From: Firmicutes bacterium UBA5388
GTDB lineage: Bacteria > Bacillota > UBA4882 > UBA10575
DNA length: 16,255 nt
Assembly: GCA_002409975.1 (NCBI GenBank)
Contig: DHOO01000021.1
Span: 1 to 16,255 of the forward strand
Reading direction: 5' to 3'
The position numbers and the translations under genes are program-made. Position 1 is the first letter of the stretch. Each line of letters opens with the position of its first letter. This document shows positions 13,157-16,255 of this stretch, in pieces. Below the pieces are notes generated by a model. The model worked only from the letters and a program-made list of their open reading frames with translations. It searched no databases and was not told the origin of the DNA.

Positions 13157-14710
13157 ATGAAGCTAAAACATAGGCCAGTTGGTTTAATCATCCTTGACGG
13201 CTGGGGCTATAATCCGGACTCTACGCATAATGCGATTCGCAAAGCAAATACCCCATTCCTTACTCAGATGATGGCGGAGAACCCTCATGCTTTAGTTAAA
13301 ACTTCTGGGGAGGCGGTTGGTTTACCCGAGGGACAAATGGGCACTTCTGAAGTGGGACACCTTAATATTGGGGCTGGTAGAGTGGTATATCAGAGCCTGG
13401 TGCGGATTAGTAAAGCCTTAGAAAGCGGGGAAATAAAAAACAACCCGGTATTTTTGGAGCTTATTAATTATCTGCGTACTAACAACAGCCAAGCTCTTCA
13501 TTTTATGGGGCTGCTCTCGCCCGGAGGAGTACATAGCCATACTCAGCAGTTGTATCAATTTATCAGACTAGCTGCCGAGATGGGGGTGAAGAACATCTTT
13601 ATCCATGCCTTCCTCGATGGAAGGGATACCCCACCGGCTAGCGCCGGAGGCTATCTGGAAGAGTTAGAAATGAAGCTCAAAGAGATCGGTGTGGGACAAG
13701 TGGCTACGGTGATGGGTAGGTATTATGCGATGGACCGGGATAACCGATGGGAAAGGGTAGAAAAAGCGTATGCCGCTATGGTTGATGGTGAAGGAGAAAA
13801 AGCTGCTAATGCTCTTGAGGCGATCAATAATTCCTATCTAAAAGAAGTTACCGATGAGTTTGTTCTTCCAACAGTAGTGATGGAAGGAGAAAAACCGGTT
13901 GCGACTGTTCAATCTGGAGATGGTATTATCTTTTTTAATTTTCGTCCAGATCGTGCTAGGGAGATAACCAGAGCCTTTGTGGATAGAAAGTTTACTGGTT
14001 TTTCACGGAAAAAGGGTTTAATCGATGTTAAGTTTGTCTGTCTAACCCAGTATGATGAGACTATTGACGCTCCAGTGCTCTTTCCGCCGGAAGAAAGTTT
14101 ACGGAATATCTTAGGAGAATACCTAAGTAAATTAGGACTGAAGCAACTCCGGATCGCGGAAACAGAGAAATATGCTCATGTCACCTATTTCTTTAACGGT
14201 GGTGAAGAGACTCCTTTCCCTGGTGAGAAAAGAATCCTCATCCCTTCACCAAAAGTGCCTACCTATGATCAGAAACCGGAGATGAGCGCTATAGAGGTAA
14301 CAGAGAGGGTCCTCCAAGAGATCGCCACCGATCAGTTTGATGTGATTGTAATGAACTACGCTAACTGTGATATGGTGGGTCATACTGGTATCATGGAGGC
14401 TACCATCAAGGCGATCGAGGCTGTTGATTCTTGTCTAGCGCGGGTGATTCCAGCAATTGTGGAAAGAGGGGGCGCGGCGCTGATCACTGCTGACCATGGA
14501 AATGCGGAGTTGATGATTGATCCAGCAACCGGTCAAACATGGACCGCCCATACCACTTTTCCAACACCAGTAGTTCTTGTTGGTTGTAAAGCGAGCTGGC
14601 AGCTAAAAGATGGTAAATTGGCTGACTTAGCGCCTACTGTTCTTGATCTTCTTGGGCTGGTAAAACCCCCGGAGATGACTGGAGAATCCTTGATTCGCTA
14701 CGGTAGCTAA
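13157..14710 (+). CDS. gpmI: 2,3-bisphosphoglycerate-independent phosphoglycerate mutase
   Basis: GpmI interconverts 3- and 2-phosphoglycerate through a phosphoserine intermediate and needs two Mn2+ ions. The alkaline-phosphatase-like metal site begins at Asp14 in LIILDGWGYN. The catalytic serine is Ser64 in GQMGTSEVGHLNIGAGR. Later motifs are HAFLDGRDTPP, GRYYAMDRDNRW, FFNFRPDRAREITRAF, KYAHVTYFFNGG, NYANCDMVGHTG, ITADHGNAELM and TAHTTFPTPVV. I place the start at ATG 13157, eight bases after GGAG, giving 517 residues and a family-like N-terminus. ATG 13151 is only two bases from that site, and the frame upstream to 13109 is not family-like. The manganese-dependent class is common in Bacillota and is sensitive to the pH fall during sporulation. 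Confidence 0.97.
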   Translation: MKLKHRPVGLIILDGWGYNPDSTHNAIRKANTPFLTQMMAENPHALVKTSGEAVGLPEGQMGTSEVGHLNIGAGRVVYQSLVRISKALESGEIKNNPVFLELINYLRTNNSQALHFMGLLSPGGVHSHTQQLYQFIRLAAEMGVKNIFIHAFLDGRDTPPASAGGYLEELEMKLKEIGVGQVATVMGRYYAMDRDNRWERVEKAYAAMVDGEGEKAANALEAINNSYLKEVTDEFVLPTVVMEGEKPVATVQSGDGIIFFNFRPDRAREITRAFVDRKFTGFSRKKGLIDVKFVCLTQYDETIDAPVLFPPEESLRNILGEYLSKLGLKQLRIAETEKYAHVTYFFNGGEETPFPGEKRILIPSPKVPTYDQKPEMSAIEVTERVLQEIATDQFDVIVMNYANCDMVGHTGIMEATIKAIEAVDSCLARVIPAIVERGGAALITADHGNAELMIDPATGQTWTAHTTFPTPVVLVGCKASWQLKDGKLADLAPTVLDLLGLVKPPEMTGESLIRYGS

Positions 14711-14768
14711 AACTAAGTAAAATATTATTTCCATAAAAAAACAAGTAATTTACAAGGAGGAGTTCGAA

Positions 14769-16079
14769 TTGACGTCAATAATTGATATTTACGCTAGAGA
14801 GGTTTTGGATTCACGAGGTAATCCTACTGTCGAGGTAGAGGTATCCCTGGCTGGGGGAGCTGTCGGACGGGCCGCGGTGCCGTCAGGAGCATCAACCGGC
14901 GCTTTTGAAGCAGTCGAGTTAAGAGATGGTGATAAAGAGCGGTATCTAGGTCGGGGCGTTTTAAAAGCGGTGGAAAATGTTAATGAAGACATTGCCAGTG
15001 AATTAATTGGCATGGATGCAACGAATCAGACTGAGATCGATCATTTAATGATTGATTTAGATGGAACTCCCAATAAAGGGAAACTGGGCGCCAATGCTAT
15101 TTTAGGAGTATCTTTGGCTACTGCTAAAGCGGCGGCTAATGCTTTGGAGATTCCTCTCTTCCGTTATCTTGGTGGCGTTAATACCAAGGAACTTCCAGTA
15201 CCGATGATGAACATTTTAAATGGGGGTAAACATGCGGATAACAGTGTTGATCTACAAGAATTTATGATTATGCCAGTCGGCGCGGAGAGCTTTTCTGAGT
15301 GTTTACGTTGGGGAGCGGAGGTCTTCCACGCGCTCAGAAAAGTATTAGCAGGGAAAGGCTATGCTACCTCTGTGGGGGATGAAGGAGGCTATGCTCCTAA
15401 CCTTAAAAGTAACCAAGAAGCCCTCGATGTAATGATGGAAGCGATCAACAAAGCTGGTTTAACTCCTGGTAAGGATATTATGTTTGCTATGGATCCTGCG
15501 GCCACTGAGCTATGGGAAGCGGCAAGCGAAAAAGGCGAGGAAGGTAAGTATTATTTCTGGAAATCTAATCTGTTGAAAACCAGGGAAGAAATGGTTGGAT
15601 ACTGGGAAGAACTGGTGAATAATTACCCCATCATCTCTATTGAAGACGGAATGGCGGAAGAAGATTGGGAGGGTTGGGGACTACTTTATGAACGACTCCA
15701 TGATCGAGTGCAACTGGTTGGAGATGACCTCTTTGTGACCAATACTAAGCGTCTGGCTAAAGGAATTAAACTGGGAGTAGCAAACTCAATTCTCATTAAA
15801 GTAAATCAGATTGGTACTCTGACCGAAACGTTGGATGCGATTGAAATGGCGAAAAGAGCGGGGTATACAGCTGTTGTTTCTCATCGTTCCGGAGAAACCG
15901 AAGACACGACGATCGCTGATATAGCAGTTGCTACCAACGCCGGGCAGATCAAAACGGGTGCTCCTTCCCGGACTGACCGTGTAGCAAAATACAATCAGCT
16001 TTTACGCATTGAAGATTTACTTGGGGATGAGGCTATTTACCGTGGGATCAATGCTTTTTATAATCTTAAGAAAGCTTAG
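14769..16079 (+). CDS. eno: Enolase
   Basis: Enolase dehydrates 2-phosphoglycerate to phosphoenolpyruvate and closes the operon. It also serves in the RNA degradosome of some Firmicutes. The N-terminal loop VPSGASTGAFEAVELRDGD (38-56) and NGGKHADNSVDLQEFM (151-166) are intact. The catalytic acid/base pair is Glu205 (GDEGGYAPNL) and Lys344 (ILIKVNQIGTLTE). The Mg2+ ligands are Asp242, Glu292 (SIEDGMAEEDW) and Asp319 (VGDDLFVTN). SHRSGETEDTTIADIAV follows as expected. The 436 residues are of normal length, with a slightly long segment near 248-272. The start is TTG 14769, eight bases after AAGGAGG; no ATG is available before the conserved DIYAREVLDSRGNPT. Confidence 0.98.
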   Translation: MTSIIDIYAREVLDSRGNPTVEVEVSLAGGAVGRAAVPSGASTGAFEAVELRDGDKERYLGRGVLKAVENVNEDIASELIGMDATNQTEIDHLMIDLDGTPNKGKLGANAILGVSLATAKAAANALEIPLFRYLGGVNTKELPVPMMNILNGGKHADNSVDLQEFMIMPVGAESFSECLRWGAEVFHALRKVLAGKGYATSVGDEGGYAPNLKSNQEALDVMMEAINKAGLTPGKDIMFAMDPAATELWEAASEKGEEGKYYFWKSNLLKTREEMVGYWEELVNNYPIISIEDGMAEEDWEGWGLLYERLHDRVQLVGDDLFVTNTKRLAKGIKLGVANSILIKVNQIGTLTETLDAIEMAKRAGYTAVVSHRSGETEDTTIADIAVATNAGQIKTGAPSRTDRVAKYNQLLRIEDLLGDEAIYRGINAFYNLKKA

Positions 16080-16090
16080 TCCAAGGGATA

Positions 16091-16118
16091 AAGGGAAGGT
16101 TTAACACAACCTTCCCTT
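16091..16118 (+). terminator. Stem-loop after eno, probable end of the glycolytic operon
   Basis: AAGGGAAGGTT (16091-16101) and AACCTTCCCTT (16108-16118) form a perfect 11-bp stem with a six-base loop, 12 bases after the eno stop. No T-run follows directly, so it is an atypical intrinsic terminator or a 3'-end stabilising hairpin. A weaker 6-bp hairpin (16142-16160), followed by T-rich sequence to about 16198, may help termination. Confidence 0.6.
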
Positions 16119-16199
16119 CCTTAAGGCTATGTTGGCAAAATTAAGATGATAAGGATCTTATTTCTTAGGGCTTTTTGCGTTGTCTTTTGATTTAATTAT

Positions 16200-16255
16200 C
16201 CCGATACAATATATTGATAGCCTAATACCAGTCAAACACTATATATTGTATTGGG
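16200..16255. repeat. AT-rich 15-bp inverted repeat at the window edge
   Basis: CCCGATACAATATAT (16200-16214) and ATATATTGTATTGGG (16241-16255) are inverted copies with one mismatch (a G-U pair in RNA), separated by 26 bases. It reaches the last base of the window, so the outer boundary is unknown. It could be an operator/promoter of the next gene or the end of a small mobile repeat. Confidence 0.6.

Overview
This 16.3-kb window is chromosomal DNA from a spore-forming member of the Bacillota (Firmicutes). The evidence is an ylm-type division cluster (pgeF/ylmD, ylmE, sepF, proC, ylmH, divIVA), the spore maturation pair spmA-spmB, whiA, and strong AGGAGG-type ribosome binding sites throughout. 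An activase for the oxygen-sensitive class III ribonucleotide reductase (nrdG) and a complete lower-glycolysis operon suggest a fermentative or otherwise anaerobic clostridial-type organism. The genus cannot be named from the sequence alone. I see no rRNA, tRNA, CRISPR, transposase or phage genes.

Layout. (1) 94-1101: tsaD (tRNA t6A synthesis), preceded by the unresolvable tail of an upstream gene. (2) 1102-1411: a non-coding gap with seven DnaA-box-like 9-mers, all in one orientation. (3) 1412-2714: nrdG overlapping pgeF. (4) 2715-7470: a co-oriented division/cell-surface cluster holding a membrane-anchored HlyD-like protein, ylmE (PLP homeostasis), sepF (FtsZ tether), proC (proline synthesis), ylmH (S4 RNA-binding protein) and divIVA (polar/septal coiled coil). 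(5) 7442-8553, minus strand: spmA-spmB, whose last 29 bases overlap the end of divIVA tail to tail. (6) 8745-9713: whiA, divergent from spmA. (7) 9868-16079: gap-pgk-tpiA-gpmI-eno, the five enzymes leading from triose phosphates to phosphoenolpyruvate. (8) 16080-16255: a stem-loop after eno, then an AT-rich 15-bp inverted repeat that reaches the window edge.

How the genes work together. SepF, DivIVA and the ylm genes form a conserved neighbourhood serving septum placement and envelope growth, and PgeF belongs to a family that protects peptidoglycan precursor quality. SpmA and SpmB act late, in spore core dehydration. WhiA is a DNA-binding protein tied to division and chromosome segregation, and it lies directly before the glycolytic operon. 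Compared with better-known Firmicutes, cggR is missing before gap, rapZ and yvcK are missing before whiA, ylmG (yggT) is missing between sepF and ylmH, and ileS is missing after divIVA. The window therefore looks like two conserved neighbourhoods joined through spmAB.

The points most worth a second look are: the DnaA-box cluster before nrdG; the HlyD-like protein with no visible transport partner inside the division cluster; the arrangement before that gene, where a promoter lies between the arms of an inverted repeat and a third repeat copy overlaps the ribosome binding site, giving two mutually exclusive RNA hairpins; and a gap-pgk spacer in which the -35 element of a good promoter lies inside a 14-bp stem.
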